Shown here one piece after another: positions 63,680 to 64,000 of a DNA stretch of 64,000 nt. Source of the stretch: Aquibacillus saliphilus (GTDB lineage: Bacteria > Bacillota > Bacilli > Bacillales > Amphibacillaceae); assembly GCF_020404745.1 (NCBI RefSeq), contig NZ_JAIZAP010000002.1, positions 124,001 through 188,000 on the forward strand, read 5' to 3'. The position numbers were made by a program, and so were the translations under genes. Below the pieces are notes generated by a model. The model did no database searches. It had not been told where the DNA came from and was given only the letters and a program-made list of their open reading frames with translations. Position 1 is the stretch's first letter. Every line of letters starts with the position of its first letter.

Positions 63680-64000
63680 ATGAAAATGCATGTAATGATT
63701 GCAGAGGACGAACGGATAGCACGAGAGGAATTAACCTATCTACTCCAACAAGAACACGACGTAATTTTGTGTGAAAGTGCTAATAACGGAGAGGAGTTAT
63801 TAAAACTCTATCAAACTTTTCATCCAAATGTCATCTTTCTAGACATACATATGCCTGGAATCAATGGAATTGACGTTGCACATCTACTTCGAAAAGGTCC
63901 ACTTGAACCAAAACCTCTTATCGTTTTTACGACAGCTTATGATAACTATGGTGTGCAAGCATTTGATATCCAAGCAACGGACTATTTACTAAAACCATAC
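63680..64000 (+). CDS. LytR/LytT-type response regulator (3' end outside window)
   Basis: The first 107 residues form a receiver domain: MIAEDERIAREELTYLL (acidic residues 9-11), the phospho-acceptor Asp55 (VIFLDIHMPGINGIDVA), Thr in VFTTAYD and Lys in YLLKPY. The sequence TAYDNYGVQAFDIQATDYLLKPY is typical for LytTR-domain regulators, so a C-terminal LytTR DNA-binding domain is expected beyond the edge. It begins 15 bases after the LytS gene; ATGGAGG is the ribosome site. Confidence 0.85.
   Translation, partial: MKMHVMIAEDERIAREELTYLLQQEHDVILCESANNGEELLKLYQTFHPNVIFLDIHMPGINGIDVAHLLRKGPLEPKPLIVFTTAYDNYGVQAFDIQATDYLLKPY

Overview
The window comes from the chromosome of a low-GC, endospore-forming member of the Bacillaceae, probably of the Oceanobacillus/Virgibacillus/Gracilibacillus group. 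Evidence: a small acid-soluble spore protein O gene and a CwlJ germination hydrolase gene; strong AGGAGG-type ribosome binding sites with many TTG/GTG starts; homologues of Bacillus subtilis YdbS/YdbT, YrvL, GltC, YisP, YvbK and CydABCD; and remnants of repeats typical of Bacillaceae. I see no rRNA, tRNA, CRISPR array, prophage or intact insertion sequence. Genus-level placement is an inference.

Layout. 1-6.1 kb: 5' part of a PAS-GGDEF diguanylate cyclase (minus strand, runs off the left edge), sspO, about 1 kb of decayed DNA with a PstS relic, the ydbST membrane pair, a CoxG-like protein and a flavin reductase. 6.3-15.6 kb: small accessory genes (a CBO0543-type membrane protein, three GNAT acetyltransferases, a YrvL-like protein, a HAD phosphatase, a nitronate monooxygenase divergent from a luciferase-like monooxygenase, a DUF420/CtaM-like protein and a SurA_N lipoprotein). 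15.7-20.2 kb: a MarR/MFS-efflux pair bracketed by two copies of one interspersed repeat, then a small alarmone synthetase, a membrane protein and a TetR regulator.

20.4-28.6 kb is the clearest integrated system: a membrane-anchored sugar-binding protein, a YesM-type histidine kinase and a YesN-type AraC response regulator, followed by a ChvE/GguA/GguB (XylFGH-type) sugar ABC transporter. The arrangement matches the XylFII-LytS-YesN type of sugar sensing. 28.9-32.5 kb: NADP glutamate dehydrogenase divergent from a GltC-like regulator and a sarcosine-oxidase-family gene. 33-41.7 kb: a YisP-like synthase, cwlJ, an SDR, an APH(6)-type kinase, CueP, a truncated globin and a hemerythrin-PAS gene that carries one in-frame UGA and sits behind a well-placed Fnr-type box, then a C45 peptidase.

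42-48 kb: the cydABCD operon (cytochrome bd oxidase and its assembly exporter). 48.3-54.6 kb: an orphan EutH, two small membrane-protein genes (31 and 56 aa), a PTS-like permease with an N-terminal nucleotide/substrate-binding-like domain, the 5' piece of a group IIC intron without its reverse transcriptase, a GNAT, a VOC protein and a DMT-transporter fragment. 55-59.4 kb: a second CBO0543 protein, a BmrA-like ABC exporter, and a divergent Rrf2 regulator/NmrA-type oxidoreductase pair with a consensus promoter inside a 38-bp palindrome. Fragments that may belong to a dead flavoprotein gene flank this pair. 60-64 kb: a DUF485/sodium:solute symporter pair in one operon with a LytS-type kinase and a LytR-type regulator (truncated at the right edge), which looks like a carboxylate-sensing transport module.

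Respiratory and redox themes recur (cyd, globin, hemerythrin, CtaM-like, flavin enzymes), as do extracytoplasmic nutrient sensing systems. No wholly unknown multi-gene system stands out. The best candidates for new biology are the UGA-interrupted hemerythrin-PAS/globin operon, the fused PTS-like permease and the two small membrane-protein genes.
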